Shown: positions 50,905 to 59,482, counted from the stretch's first letter. The stretch is DNA of 64,000 bases from Kitasatospora mediocidica KCTC 9733 (GCF_000744225.1 NZ_JQLN01000003.1:310001-374000), one strand, 5' to 3'. Numbers and translations are program-made. The notes: generated from the sequence alone by a model not told the origin.

Positions 50905-51786
50905 TTACGACCTGCTCAGGGCCGCTCTGATGCTGTCCATCACGATGTCCAGCGGGGCATCGGTGCGGGCGACTGTGATGAGCACCTCACCGCCCGGGGT
51001 GGCACTCAGTGCGCTCGTGGCTGTCAGCTCGTGGCCCGTCGCCGGCTCCCCGTTGGCACCGGGTGCCACAGTGCTGCCACGGCGCCGCGCGCCGTGCGGC
51101 GCGGTCGCCCAGAAGGTGCCCCGGATGACCTCGAACGAGTGATCCAGCTGGGCCTCCACGTCCCCGTGCCCGCCGGCCCGCAGCCAGCGCCGCAGCACGT
51201 GGTTGTGGGCCGCGACCACCGCCGCAGCCGACACCTCGGCGAGCATCGAGTCGTCGTCCCCGCCGCGCTCCCAGCTCGGCGGGATGTCCTCGGCCGCGTC
51301 GAAGCGGCCGAGCAGGTAGCGGGTGAAGAGCCGCTCGTAGCGGGCCACCACGGCGATCTCGCGCTCGCGCAGCGTGGGCACCTGGCGGATCAGCTGGTAG
51401 CGGGCCACCGAGACGCCGGGAGTGGAGGCGTACATCCGCAGCACCTCCTTGATGCCGCGGCAGACCACGTCGAGCGGGTGCTCGTCGGGTGCCGAGCTGG
51501 CCAGCAGGTCGGCCACCCGGACCAGGGTGTCGTCGTGGTCCGGGAAGATCGCCTCCTCCTTGGACCGGAAGTAGCGGAAGAAGGTCCGCCGGGCCACGCC
51601 GGCGGCGGCGGCGATCTGATCGACCGTCGTCTCCTCGTACCCCTGGGTGGCGAACAGTTCCATCGCCGCTGCCGCCAGGTCCTGGCGCATCTGCTGGCGT
51701 TGGGCCGCGGCCCGGCGGTTGCCGGGGCCCGGTTCGGCGGCCGGGCGTGCAGTGTCCTGCCCGGTGGAGGACTGATCCCGATCCAT
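50905..51786 (-). CDS. TetR family transcriptional regulator
   Basis: A 293-residue regulator, longer than usual. The helix-turn-helix at about residues 40-82 reads LFATQGYEETTVDQIAAAAG then VARRTFFRYFRSKEEAIF. The usual helical ligand domain follows, and about 75 extra residues (GSTVAPGANGEPATGHELTA onward) form a disordered or partly folded C-terminal tail not typical of the family. The extra DNA contains two of the four TGGCAC-type palindromes. Located directly upstream of ccr on the same strand, it likely regulates the ethylmalonyl-CoA genes. Confidence 0.87.
   Translation of the reverse strand: MDRDQSSTGQDTARPAAEPGPGNRRAAAQRQQMRQDLAAAAMELFATQGYEETTVDQIAAAAGVARRTFFRYFRSKEEAIFPDHDDTLVRVADLLASSAPDEHPLDVVCRGIKEVLRMYASTPGVSVARYQLIRQVPTLREREIAVVARYERLFTRYLLGRFDAAEDIPPSWERGGDDDSMLAEVSAAAVVAAHNHVLRRWLRAGGHGDVEAQLDHSFEVIRGTFWATAPHGARRRGSTVAPGANGEPATGHELTATSALSATPGGEVLITVARTDAPLDIVMDSIRAALSRS
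51054..51068. promoter_or_regulatory. intragenic TGGCAC palindrome
   Basis: TGGCACCGGGTGCCA, a perfect palindrome, inside the 3' third of the TetR gene. See the ccr operators. Confidence 0.45.
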
Positions 51787-51962
51787 GCCCGGAACGCTAC
51801 ACGCCCGGCCGGTCCCGGTTGCCGCCCTTGTCGGCATCGCCTGTCGCAGCGGGGTCGCCGGGCTCACCGCGGGGCGCGGCCAGCGTGAGGAGACCGCCCC
51901 GGCGCCCCAGGCCGGCCGGGTGACCGGCTCCGGCGGCAGCGGCACCCTGGGCTCGCCGCCGA

Positions 51963-53738
51963 TCATCGGCGTGCGTGGTCGCGGAAGCCGCGACCGGTCT
52001 TGCGGCCCAGGCAGCCGGCCGCGACGAGGTGTTCGAGCAGCGGTGCGGCGGAGAGGCCCGGCTCGCGGAACTCCTGGTGCAGCACCCGCTCGATGGTCAG
52101 CGAGACGTCCAGGCCGACCACGTCCAGCAGCTCGAACGGGCCCATCGGGTAGCCGCAGCCGAGCTTCATCGCGGTGTCGATGTCGTCGACCGTGGCGTAG
52201 TGCTCCTCCAGCATCCGCACCGCGTCGTTCAGGTACGGGAAGAGCAGCGCGTTCACGATGAAGCCGGCCCGGTCCCCGCACTCCACCGGGTGCTTGCGCA
52301 CGGTGGAACAGAGGCCCAGCACGGTCGCCGTGACATCGGCCGAGGTCAGCACGGTGGAGACCACCTCGACCAGCTTCATGGCCGGCGCCGGGTTGAAGAA
52401 GTGCATGCCGATCACGTCCTGCGGGCGCGAGGTCGCGGTCGCGCAGCTGATCACCGGCAGGCTGGAGGTGGTGGTGGCCAGCACCGCGCCCGGCTTGCAG
52501 ATCTTGTCCAGGTTCGCGAACAGCTCCCGCTTGACCGCCAGGTCCTCGGCCACCGCCTCCAGCGCCAGGTCCACCCCGGCCAGGTCGGCGAGCTGCCCGG
52601 ACGGCGTGACCAGGGCCAGCGCGGCGTCCCGCTGCTCGGCCGTCAGCCGACCCTTCTCCACCGAGCGGTCCAGCGAGCGGGTCAGCTGGCCCTTCGCCCG
52701 GTCGGCCTTCTCCTGGCTGCGGGCGACCAGCGTCACCGGGAAACCCGCCTTGGCGAAGACCTCGGCGATGCCGGTGGCCATCGTCCCCGAGCCGCAGACC
52801 CCGACGCTGCGCACCTCGCGCCCGGCCACCGCGCTCGCGCCCCGGGCGCCGGCCTCGGCGACCGTCCGGGACGAGCCCGGGGCCTCGTAGGAGTAGAAGC
52901 CGCGGCCGGTCTTGCGGCCCAGCAGCCCGGCCGCGACCAGCTGGCCGAGGATCGGGGCGGGGGCGTGCAGCCGGTCCTTGGACTGCTCGTACATCGCCTC
53001 CAGGACGGTACGGGCGGTGTCGATCCCGATCAGGTCGAGCAGCGCCAGCGGGCCCATCGGCAGCCCGCAGCCCAGCCGCATCGCCGCGTCGATGTCCTCG
53101 CGGGTGGCGTAGCGCGACTCGTACATCGCGGCGGCCTGGTTGAGGTACGCGAACAGCAGGCCGTTGACGATGAACCCGGCCTTGTCGCCGGCCGCCACCG
53201 GCTCCTTGCCCAGGTCGCGGGCGAACGCGGCTGCCTCGTCGGCGACCTGAGCGACGGTCAGGACGGTGCGGACCACCTCGACCAGCTTCATCGCGTGCAC
53301 CGGGTTGAAGAAGTGCAGGCCCAGCACCCGCTCGGGGCGGCCGGTCGCGGCGGCGATCCGGGTCACCGAGAGCGAGGTGGTGCCGGTCGCGAGCACGGTC
53401 TGCGGCGGGCAGATCCGGTCCAGTTCGGCGAAGATCTCGCGCTTGAGCTCCAGCTGCTCGGGCACCTCCTCGATCACCAGGTCGGCGGCGGCCGCGGCGT
53501 CCAGCCGGTCGCCGACGGTGATCAGCGCGAGCAGGTCCGAGCGCTCCTGCGGGGTGAGCCGCTCGCGCTCGACGGCGTGCGCGGTGGCCTCCTGGATCCG
53601 GGCCAGCGCCCGGTCCGCGGCCGCGCCGTCGGCCTCGATGCCGAGCACGCGGCGGCCGCTGCGGGCGACGGCGACGGCGATGCCGGCGCCCATGGTGCCG
53701 AGGCCGACGATGGCGACGGTGGGAAAGGGTCGCTCCAT
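51963..53738 (-). CDS. 3-hydroxyacyl-CoA dehydrogenase, internally duplicated
   Basis: A 591-residue protein made of two complete 3-hydroxybutyryl-CoA dehydrogenase units. Each has a Rossmann glycine motif (VAIVGLGTMGAGIA at 8-21 and VGVCGSGTMATGIA near 310), a LGLHFFNP/IGMHFFNP motif, and a C-terminal MKLGCG/MRLGCG...PMGP helix bundle ending in GRKTGRGF. It oxidises or reduces 3-hydroxyacyl-CoA with NAD(H); here it probably feeds acetoacetyl-CoA-derived 3-hydroxybutyryl-CoA to crotonyl-CoA for Ccr. ATG 53738 is 6 bp from a palindrome. It is upstream of the TetR gene on the same strand. Confidence 0.92.
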   Translation of the reverse strand: MERPFPTVAIVGLGTMGAGIAVAVARSGRRVLGIEADGAAADRALARIQEATAHAVERERLTPQERSDLLALITVGDRLDAAAAADLVIEEVPEQLELKREIFAELDRICPPQTVLATGTTSLSVTRIAAATGRPERVLGLHFFNPVHAMKLVEVVRTVLTVAQVADEAAAFARDLGKEPVAAGDKAGFIVNGLLFAYLNQAAAMYESRYATREDIDAAMRLGCGLPMGPLALLDLIGIDTARTVLEAMYEQSKDRLHAPAPILGQLVAAGLLGRKTGRGFYSYEAPGSSRTVAEAGARGASAVAGREVRSVGVCGSGTMATGIAEVFAKAGFPVTLVARSQEKADRAKGQLTRSLDRSVEKGRLTAEQRDAALALVTPSGQLADLAGVDLALEAVAEDLAVKRELFANLDKICKPGAVLATTTSSLPVISCATATSRPQDVIGMHFFNPAPAMKLVEVVSTVLTSADVTATVLGLCSTVRKHPVECGDRAGFIVNALLFPYLNDAVRMLEEHYATVDDIDTAMKLGCGYPMGPFELLDVVGLDVSLTIERVLHQEFREPGLSAAPLLEHLVAAGCLGRKTGRGFRDHARR

Positions 53739-54175
53739 TTTTCCTGACTCCTAGTCAGAGGTCACCACGGACGCGCTCCCGGCGCGGCGACGCGCCGGGA
53801 GGAGGGGATCGCGCCCGCGGGCGGGAGGGGTGACGGGGGTGGCAGGCGTCCGCGAGGCCGGTCCGCTCCGGCCGTACCGCGGCGTGGTGCCGTGCTCAGG
53901 GGTGAGACCCCGAGGTGAGCCCAGGTGTCGGGCTCAGGGTGAAGGAGTCGCGGTCCGCGGCCTTGATCGGCCCGGAACCGGAAAAGTACGCACCGCACAC
54001 CCTCGTGGAGGATGGCCCCCGCTGGTGCGGCTCCCGAAGCCCAGCGGTGGTGCGTGCGGTCACTGTAGCGAAGTTACCGGGAGGTAGGAAGGGGGTCGGA
54101 CGGTCAATCTGCGGCCCGCACGAACACTCGTCCGGGGAGTTCCGCGGTGGGCCCGCCGCGAGGAGGATGGATCGT
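53739..54175. other. divergent region dehydrogenase/ligase
   Basis: 437 bp without a gene. GTCAC-n6-GAAGT at 54059-54074 is a weak GlnR-like half-box before the glutamine-synthetase-like gene. Otherwise GC-rich, with no clear promoter. Confidence 0.5.
53744..53758. promoter_or_regulatory. palindrome at the ribosome site of the dehydrogenase
   Basis: CTGACT and AGTCAG around CCT, perfect, overlapping the AGGAG ribosome site of the 3-hydroxyacyl-CoA dehydrogenase. It could form an mRNA hairpin or be a protein site. Confidence 0.4.
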
Positions 54176-55651
54176 GTGAGCACCACTCTCGTCGAACCCG
54201 GGTTCCCCGCCGAGCCGCCGCAGCCCGGCCGGTCCGCGGCCCTCCCGGACGCCGCTGCCGCCGCTGCCGCCGCCCGCGCCGAGCGGGCTGCCCGGGCCCG
54301 GGCCGTCGCGGCCCGGCTCGGCGCGGAGGGCGTCGACGGCGTCGTCCTGAGCTGGGTCGACAACGCCGGGCTGACCCGGGTGAAGAGCGTCCCGGTCCGC
54401 CGCCTGGAGCACGCCGCCGCGTGGGGCGTCGGCGCAGCGCCCTGCTTCGACGTCTTCCTGGTCGACGACTCCGTCACTACCAGCCGCCTGATCGGCGGTC
54501 CGGCCGGCGACCTCCGGCTGATCCCGGACCTCGACCGGCTGGTCCGGCTCGCCGCCCAGCCCGGCTGGGCCTGGGCCCCCGCCGACCGCTTCGCCCAGGA
54601 CGGCACCCCGCACCCCGGCTGCCAGCGCCGCTTCGCCGGCCGGATGACCGAGGCGGCCCGGCAGCGCGGCCTCACCCTGCGGGCCGGCATCGAGATCGAG
54701 TGGGTGGTCGCGCTGGCCGGCGCCCCCGACGAGCCGCCCGGCTACCCCACGCACGGCCCGGCGTACGGCATGCACCGCCTCACCGACCTCTCCGACTACC
54801 TGCGCGATCTGCTGCGCGCCCTCGCCGAACAGGGCCTGACCGTCCTGCAACTGCATCCCGAGTACGCGCCCGGCCAGTTCGAGGTCTCGCTCGCCCCCGA
54901 CGGCCCGGTCGGCGCCGCCGACACCACGGTGCTGGTCCGCCAGACCATCCGGGCGGTGTCCGGACGGCACGGCCTGCGGGTCTCCTTCGCCCCCGCGGTC
55001 GAGCCCGGCGTGGTCGGGAACGGCGGACACCTCCACCTCTCGCTCTGGAGCGGCGGGTCCGAGGGCGGCACGGGCGCCGAGCGCAACCTCGCGCAGGGCG
55101 GCCCCGGCCGCTACGGGCTGACGGCCGAGGGGGAGTCCTTCCTGGCCGGCGTCCTCGCCGAGCTGCCCGCCCTGCTCGCGCTCGGCGCCCCCGGAGTGGC
55201 CAGCTACCTGCGGCTGCGGCCGCAGCGCTGGGCGGGTGCCTACCAGTGCTGGGGGATGGAGAACCGGGAGGCCGCCCTACGGCTGATCCCCGGCCCGCCC
55301 GACGAGGGGCCCGGCGCCGCCAATGCCGAGATCAAGTGCTTCGACGGCGCCGCCAACCCCTATCTGGCCGTCGGCGCGGTGATCGCCGCCGGCCTGGCCG
55401 GTCTGGACGCCCGGCTCGCGCTGCCGCCCGAGGTCGCCGACGACCCGGCCGCCGCACCCGCCGGAGCGGTGTCGCGCCTGCCGGGCAGCCTGGAGGAGAC
55501 GGTGGCGGCCTTCGAGCTCTGCGCCGTGCTGCGCGAGGCACTGGGCGACCCGCTGTACGAAGCCGTGCTCGCCGTCCGCCGCGGTGAGTGCGAACTCTTC
55601 GCCGGGCGCACCGACCAGGAGGTCGCCGCCGCCACCCGCTGGCGCTACTGA
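54176..55651 (+). CDS. glutamine synthetase-like gamma-glutamyl ligase
   Basis: A 491-residue type I-like glutamine synthetase fold. The N-terminal beta-grasp has DGVVLSWVDNAGLTRVKSVP; the catalytic barrel has AGIEIEWVVA, GNGGHLHLSLW, the MENREAALRL stretch and AEIKCFDGAANPYLAVGAVI. The classical glutamate-binding Arg before PD is not in its usual form, so the acceptor is likely not ammonia but an amine, as in gamma-glutamylpolyamine or gamma-glutamylethanolamide synthetases. GTG 54176 is preferred because AGGAGG at 54161-54166 is 9 bases upstream. An amidohydrolase gene begins 5 bp after its stop; fungal FluG joins the same two domains in one protein. Confidence 0.87.
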   Translation: MSTTLVEPGFPAEPPQPGRSAALPDAAAAAAAARAERAARARAVAARLGAEGVDGVVLSWVDNAGLTRVKSVPVRRLEHAAAWGVGAAPCFDVFLVDDSVTTSRLIGGPAGDLRLIPDLDRLVRLAAQPGWAWAPADRFAQDGTPHPGCQRRFAGRMTEAARQRGLTLRAGIEIEWVVALAGAPDEPPGYPTHGPAYGMHRLTDLSDYLRDLLRALAEQGLTVLQLHPEYAPGQFEVSLAPDGPVGAADTTVLVRQTIRAVSGRHGLRVSFAPAVEPGVVGNGGHLHLSLWSGGSEGGTGAERNLAQGGPGRYGLTAEGESFLAGVLAELPALLALGAPGVASYLRLRPQRWAGAYQCWGMENREAALRLIPGPPDEGPGAANAEIKCFDGAANPYLAVGAVIAAGLAGLDARLALPPEVADDPAAAPAGAVSRLPGSLEETVAAFELCAVLREALGDPLYEAVLAVRRGECELFAGRTDQEVAAATRWRY

Positions 55652-55655
55652 CGCC

Positions 55656-56876
55656 GTGCCCGAGCCTGACAGCGTCCCCGAGCCTTACGGCGTCCGCGAG
55701 CCTGACAGCGTCCGCGAGCCTGACGGCGTCCGCGTTCCCGACGCCCTGCCCGTGCCGTTGCTGGACCAGCACTGCCACGGCGTCGTCGCTGCCGACCTCG
55801 ACGACGATGCCTTCGGCGCGCTGCTGACCGAGTCCGACCGTCCGCCCGCGCCCGGCACCTCGCCCTTCGACAGCGCGCTCGGCCTCGCGCTGCGCCGCTG
55901 GTGCCCGCCCGCGCTCGGCCTGCCCGCGCACGCCGACCCCGCCGCCTACCTGGCCCGGCGGCGCTCCCTCGGACCTGCCGAGTCGACCCGTCGGCTGCTC
56001 GCGGCGGCCGGCCTGCGGGCCCTGCTCGTGGACACCGGCCTGACCGAGGCATCAGGCCAGCCGCTGCTCCCCGCCGACGAGTTGGCGTCCCTTGCCGGGG
56101 CCCGGGTGCGCGAGGTGGTGCGGCTGGAGAACGTCGCCGAGGCGCTGGCCGCCCGCGCGCCGAGGGCGGCCGACTGGCCGGCCGCCCTGCGGGACGCGCT
56201 CGCCGCCGCCCTGCGGAAGGCCGACGCCGTCGCCGTGAAGTCCGTCCTCGCCTACCGCCACGGCCTGGACATCCCCGCCGACCGGGTGAGCGACGCCGAA
56301 GCCGTCCGGGCGGCGGCCGGCTTCCTCGCCGGACCGGCCGGCCGACTCGCCGACCCCGTCCTGCTGCGCCACCTGCTCTGGACCGCCGTCGACCTCTGCG
56401 CCCGGCGCGCCCTGCCCCTGCCGCTGCAACTCCACACCGGCTTCGGCGACCCGGACCTCACCCTGCACCGGGCCGATCCCTCGCTGCTCACCCCCTTCAT
56501 CCGCGCCGTCGAACCCACCGGTGTGCCCCTCGTCCTGCTGCACGGCTACCCCTACCACCGCCAAGTCGGCTGGCTGGCCCAGGTGTTCCCGCACGTGTAC
56601 GCCGACACCGGCCTGACCCTCAGCCATACCGGCCCCCGCGCCGTCACCGTGCTGGGTGAGCTGCTCGAACTCGCGCCGTTCGGCAAGGTGCTCTTCTCCA
56701 CCGACGCCTACGGCCTCCCCGAGCTCTACCTGGTCGGCGCGGCCCAGTTCCGCCACGCCCTCGCCACTCTGCTGGGCGACTGGCAGCGCGCCGGAGCCTG
56801 CGCGCCCGCCGACGCCGCCCACCTCACCCGCCTCCTCTCCTTCGCCAACGCCCGCCGCCTGTACGGCCTGGGGTGA
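55656..56876 (+). CDS. amidohydrolase (FluG N-domain-like)
   Basis: A 406-residue amidohydrolase_2-like TIM barrel. The first metal pair is in LLDQHCHGV, a lysine/His region is in [13 protein letters not shown], then [28 protein letters not shown] and the Asp region [11 protein letters not shown]. It starts at GTG 55656, 5 bp after the ligase stop. The first residues after the start are four copies of a 6-residue unit ([24 protein letters not shown]) encoded by 18 bp tandem repeats. It likely hydrolyses or rearranges the gamma-glutamyl product of the neighbour, as the FluG analogy suggests. Confidence 0.82.
   Translation: MPEPDSVPEPYGVREPDSVREPDGVRVPDALPVPLLDQHCHGVVAADLDDDAFGALLTESDRPPAPGTSPFDSALGLALRRWCPPALGLPAHADPAAYLARRRSLGPAESTRRLLAAAGLRALLVDTGLTEASGQPLLPADELASLAGARVREVVRLENVAEALAARAPRAADWPAALRDALAAALRKADAVAVKSVLAYRHGLDIPADRVSDAEAVRAAAGFLAGPAGRLADPVLLRHLLWTAVDLCARRALPLPLQLHTGFGDPDLTLHRADPSLLTPFIRAVEPTGVPLVLLHGYPYHRQVGWLAQVFPHVYADTGLTLSHTGPRAVTVLGELLELAPFGKVLFSTDAYGLPELYLVGAAQFRHALATLLGDWQRAGACAPADAAHLTRLLSFANARRLYGLG
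55662..55733 (+). repeat. 18 bp tandem repeat in the amidohydrolase 5' end
   Basis: Four 18 bp units built on GAGCCTGACAGCGTCCGC, in frame, encoding EPDxVx hexapeptides. Confidence 0.8.
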
Positions 56877-56922
56877 GTACCAGCCCTGGATGAGTACCAG
56901 CCTGGATGAGCACCGGTCTGGG
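56873..56922 (+). repeat. 16-18 bp direct repeats
   Basis: Three imperfect units of the form TGAGTACCAGCCCTGGA lie between the amidohydrolase stop and the GNAT gene; the first includes the stop codon TGA. Confidence 0.6.
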
Positions 56923-56967
56923 ATGATCACCTTCGCTCGACCTGTCGTCGTCAACGAAGGGAAGCAC

Positions 56968-57405
56968 GTGATCACCATCGCCAAGCTCGTTCCGGCCGAC
57001 CGTCCGCAGTGGGAGGTCCTCTTCCGCGCGTACATAGAGTTCTACGAGCGCACCCTGCCCGACCACATGTACGACCGTGCCTGGGACGCCTTCCAGGAGG
57101 ACACCCGGATGCACGCCATGGGGGCGAAGCTGGACGGCCGCCTGGTCGGCATCACGCACTTCCTGGTGCACGCCAACACCTCGGCGCCGGACGTGTGTTA
57201 CCTCCAGGACCTGTTCACCGCACCGGAGGCGCGCGGCAAGGGCGTGGCCCGTGCGCTGATCGGCGCGGTGACCGACTGGGCCCGGGAGCAGGACTGCTCG
57301 CGCCTCTACTGGTCGACCCACGAGACCAACTCGCGGGCGCGGCTGCTCTACGACCAGGTCGCGAAGAACCACGGTTTCATCATCTACAAGGTCGACCTCC
57401 CGTAG
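56968..57405 (+). CDS. GNAT N-acetyltransferase
   Basis: A 145-residue single-domain [24 protein letters not shown] is the acetyl-CoA-binding motif A (with RGKGVA), preceded by [10 protein letters not shown] and followed by [20 protein letters not shown]. Resembles FR47/diamine N-acetyltransferase-like proteins. GTG 56968 follows AAGGGAAG; ATG 56923 is an alternative. It lies after the ligase-amidohydrolase pair and could acetylate the same amine, a guess. Confidence 0.82.
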   Translation: MITIAKLVPADRPQWEVLFRAYIEFYERTLPDHMYDRAWDAFQEDTRMHAMGAKLDGRLVGITHFLVHANTSAPDVCYLQDLFTAPEARGKGVARALIGAVTDWAREQDCSRLYWSTHETNSRARLLYDQVAKNHGFIIYKVDLP

Positions 57406-57689
57406 CCGTCCTCGCCCCGCTTGTTCTGCTCGTCCTCGTTGTGCGCGTCCTCGCCCTGCTCGTTCTCGGCCGCCGCGGACCGTGGCAGCGTCAGCGTGAA
57501 CACCGCGCCGTTGTCGTTCTCGACGGTCACCGACCGCGGTGCCTCGCAGTGCGCGACCACGTCGGCCACCAGGTGGGCGAGGTCGACCGGTTGGAGCCGG
57601 ACGACCGCCTCGCCCGCGTCCATAGTCACCGTTGCGCAACGCCACTGGCGGCCGGCCTCGCGGCGGGCCCGGGTGAGCTCGCGGTTCAC
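57384..57689 (-). CDS. small protein, possible histidine-kinase remnant
   Basis: A 101-residue frame starting at GTG 57689, 14 bp after the HipA-like stop. [20 protein letters not shown] and [11 protein letters not shown] resemble pieces of a histidine-kinase ATPase domain, but no N, G1 or G2 box is complete. The tail is Asp/Glu/Asn-rich. It overlaps the end of the GNAT gene by 22 bp on the other strand. May be a fragment, or not a gene. Confidence 0.35.
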   Translation of the reverse strand: MNRELTRARREAGRQWRCATVTMDAGEAVVRLQPVDLAHLVADVVAHCEAPRSVTVENDNGAVFTLTLPRSAAAENEQGEDAHNEDEQNKRGEDGYGRSTL

Positions 57690-57702
57690 CCCGGTGCGCC
57701 GC

Positions 57703-58656
57703 TCACTTGGGGCCGTGCAGGTCCGGGACGTGTTGCAGCCATGCCGGCCGGCCCGCCTGGGCCTTGGCGATGCGGGCGGCCTCGGTGGCGCGCAGCTGCT
57801 CGTCCGTCGCGAAGTCCCTCGGTAGCCAGTGGCGGGAGAGCGCCGCGCGGGCGGCCAGATGCTGGACGTAGGCCGCGCGCAGCGCGTCCACGTCGGCGAA
57901 GCCGGGCTCGTCGGCGAGCCAGGCGTCGGGGACCAGGGCGAGGACCTCACGGAGCAGGGGCTCCGTCACCAGGGGCGCCAACTCGGCGTCGGCCGCCGCG
58001 ACGTCGGGGTGGTAGCCGCCGAGCGCGTGGCCGCTGAAGTCGTACGCCTTCGCCACCGCGTCCGCGGCGCCGGACCAGCGGTGGTGGAAGACCAGCGCGG
58101 CGCCGTTGTCGATCAGCCAGAGGCGGCGGTGCCAGACCATCAGGTTGGGGTTGCTGCGGGTGCGGTCGACGTTGGCCGTCAGCGCGTCGAGCCAGATCAC
58201 CCGGCCTGCTTCCAGCGGGTCGATCTCGACCGGCTGCGCGGGCGGTTGCACAGGTGAGCGCGTGGACGGTTGCGCGCGCGTTTGCGCGGGCCGTTGCGGC
58301 CGGACCGCGTCGGTCGGCGCCGGTCGGAAGTCCCGGGCTCCCGGCAGGTAGTCCATCCCGAGGTTGATCCCGGCGCTGGCCCGCAGGAGGTCCTGGATCT
58401 CGGCGTCCTCCTCCTGGGCGGCCACCGCCGGGTCGAAGTCGACGAGCACCAGCTCGGGCACCCGCAGCCCGAGGCGGCGCGCCAGCTCCCCGACGACCAC
58501 CTCGGCGACCAGCGCCTTGCGACCCTGCGCCGCGCCGGTGAACTTGACGACGTAGGTGCCCAGGTCGTCCGTCTCGACGATCCCGGGCACCGACCCGCCC
58601 GCACGTAGCGCGTTCACATACCGCAGGGCCTTCACCTGGTTCAGCTGTTTCAGCAC
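57703..58656 (-). CDS. HipA-like kinase
   Basis: A 317-residue protein of the actinobacterial HipA-family kinase group: GTYVVKFTGAAQGRKALVAE (lysine-bearing strand), VIWLDALTANVDRTRSNPNL (catalytic loop with Asp and Asn) and LWLIDNGAALVFHHRW (metal-binding Asp). These proteins are usually next to a DUF3037 partner rather than a HipB antitoxin; no such partner is recognised here. An Arg/Pro/Gln-rich insert lies around residues 130-155. GTG 58656 has AGGG 8 bases upstream. Target unknown. Confidence 0.8.
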   Translation of the reverse strand: MLKQLNQVKALRYVNALRAGGSVPGIVETDDLGTYVVKFTGAAQGRKALVAEVVVGELARRLGLRVPELVLVDFDPAVAAQEEDAEIQDLLRASAGINLGMDYLPGARDFRPAPTDAVRPQRPAQTRAQPSTRSPVQPPAQPVEIDPLEAGRVIWLDALTANVDRTRSNPNLMVWHRRLWLIDNGAALVFHHRWSGAADAVAKAYDFSGHALGGYHPDVAAADAELAPLVTEPLLREVLALVPDAWLADEPGFADVDALRAAYVQHLAARAALSRHWLPRDFATDEQLRATEAARIAKAQAGRPAWLQHVPDLHGPK

Positions 58657-58718
58657 ACCGGCCACCCTAAACCGACCCTGTGGCATGTGATTGGCTGGCC
58701 GTCATCACGCGCAGCGCT

Positions 58719-58832
58719 CACATGCGAGAGCACCGGTCACATGTGAGAGCGCTGGTCATCTGCGAGAGCATCGGTCACCGGCAAGAGCGGTGATTGCATG
58801 CGAGAGCAGTGATCACAAACGCGCCCAGCGAT
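58719..58832. repeat. six tandem 19 bp repeats
   Basis: Six contiguous 19 bp units built on CACATGCGAGAGCACCGGT, the last two more diverged. They fill the space between the divergent HipA-like kinase and the SRPBCC gene and end 7 bp before its AAGGAGA. The period is not a multiple of three, so they are not a coding repeat. Confidence 0.85.
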
Positions 58833-58853
58833 CACACAAGGAGACGAGCAGCC

Positions 58854-59315
58854 ATGGCCCAGGTCTACGCCAGCACCGAGCGGACCTACCCCGCCACCCC
58901 CGAGCAGGTGTACGAGGCCCTCGCCGACTACAAGGTGGTGCGCCCGAAGCTGCTGCCCGCGCAGTACAGCGAGTACGAGGTGCGGGCCGGCGGCTTCGGG
59001 GCCGGCACCCAGGTGCACTGGAAGCTGCAGGCCACCGAGAAGCGGGTCCGCGACTGCCTCTTCACCGTCAGCGCCCCGAGCGCGGGCAAGCTGGTGGAGA
59101 CCGACGCCAACTCCTCGATGGTGATCACCTGGACGGTCAGCCAGGACGCCCAGGCGGGTGCGGGTCAGACCAAGGTCCAGATCGAGACGACCTGGCAGGG
59201 CGCCGGCGGCATCGGCGGCTTCTTCGAGCGGACCTTCGCCCCCAAGGGCCTCAACCGCATCCACGACGAGGTCCTCGCCAAGCTGGCCGAGAACCTGGCC
59301 GCCACCTCGAAGTAA
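58854..59315 (+). CDS. SRPBCC-family protein (START/Bet v1-like)
   Basis: A 153-residue protein with the polyketide_cyc2/SRPBCC fold: STERTYPATPEQVYEALADY at the N-terminus, then a beta sheet (GTQVHWKLQATEKRVRDCLF, VITWTVSQ) and a long C-terminal helix GLNRIHDEVLAKLAENLAAT. Such proteins bind hydrophobic ligands in a cavity. ATG 58854 has AAGGAGA at 58838-58844. The gene is flanked on both sides by tandem repeats: 19 bp units before it and 16 bp units starting inside its stop codon. Confidence 0.85.
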   Translation: MAQVYASTERTYPATPEQVYEALADYKVVRPKLLPAQYSEYEVRAGGFGAGTQVHWKLQATEKRVRDCLFTVSAPSAGKLVETDANSSMVITWTVSQDAQAGAGQTKVQIETTWQGAGGIGGFFERTFAPKGLNRIHDEVLAKLAENLAATSK

Positions 59316-59373
59316 CGGCCACCCGAAGTAACGACCACCCGACGTAACGACCACCCGAAGTAACGATCACCCG
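59310..59373 (+). repeat. four tandem 16 bp repeats
   Basis: Four units of the form AAGTAACGACCACCCG; the first contains the last sense codon and stop (AAG TAA) of the SRPBCC gene. Confidence 0.85.
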
Positions 59374-59482
59374 ACCGTCGCACGGGACACTCGTACGAGC
59401 CGCCAGCCGTACGGGTGGACCCCGTCCCCGGGCGGGTGACGCCGGGCGAACACCCGCCGCGCCCCACCCTAGGCTCGCGGCC

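Noticed and set aside
51785..52261. A plus-strand gene between the TetR and dehydrogenase genes
   Set aside because: Low-complexity Arg/Ala/Gly translation overlapping the dehydrogenase 3' end, with no domain or ribosome site.
58719..58832. A CRISPR array
   Set aside because: The 19 bp units are contiguous with no spacers, and there are no cas genes in the window.
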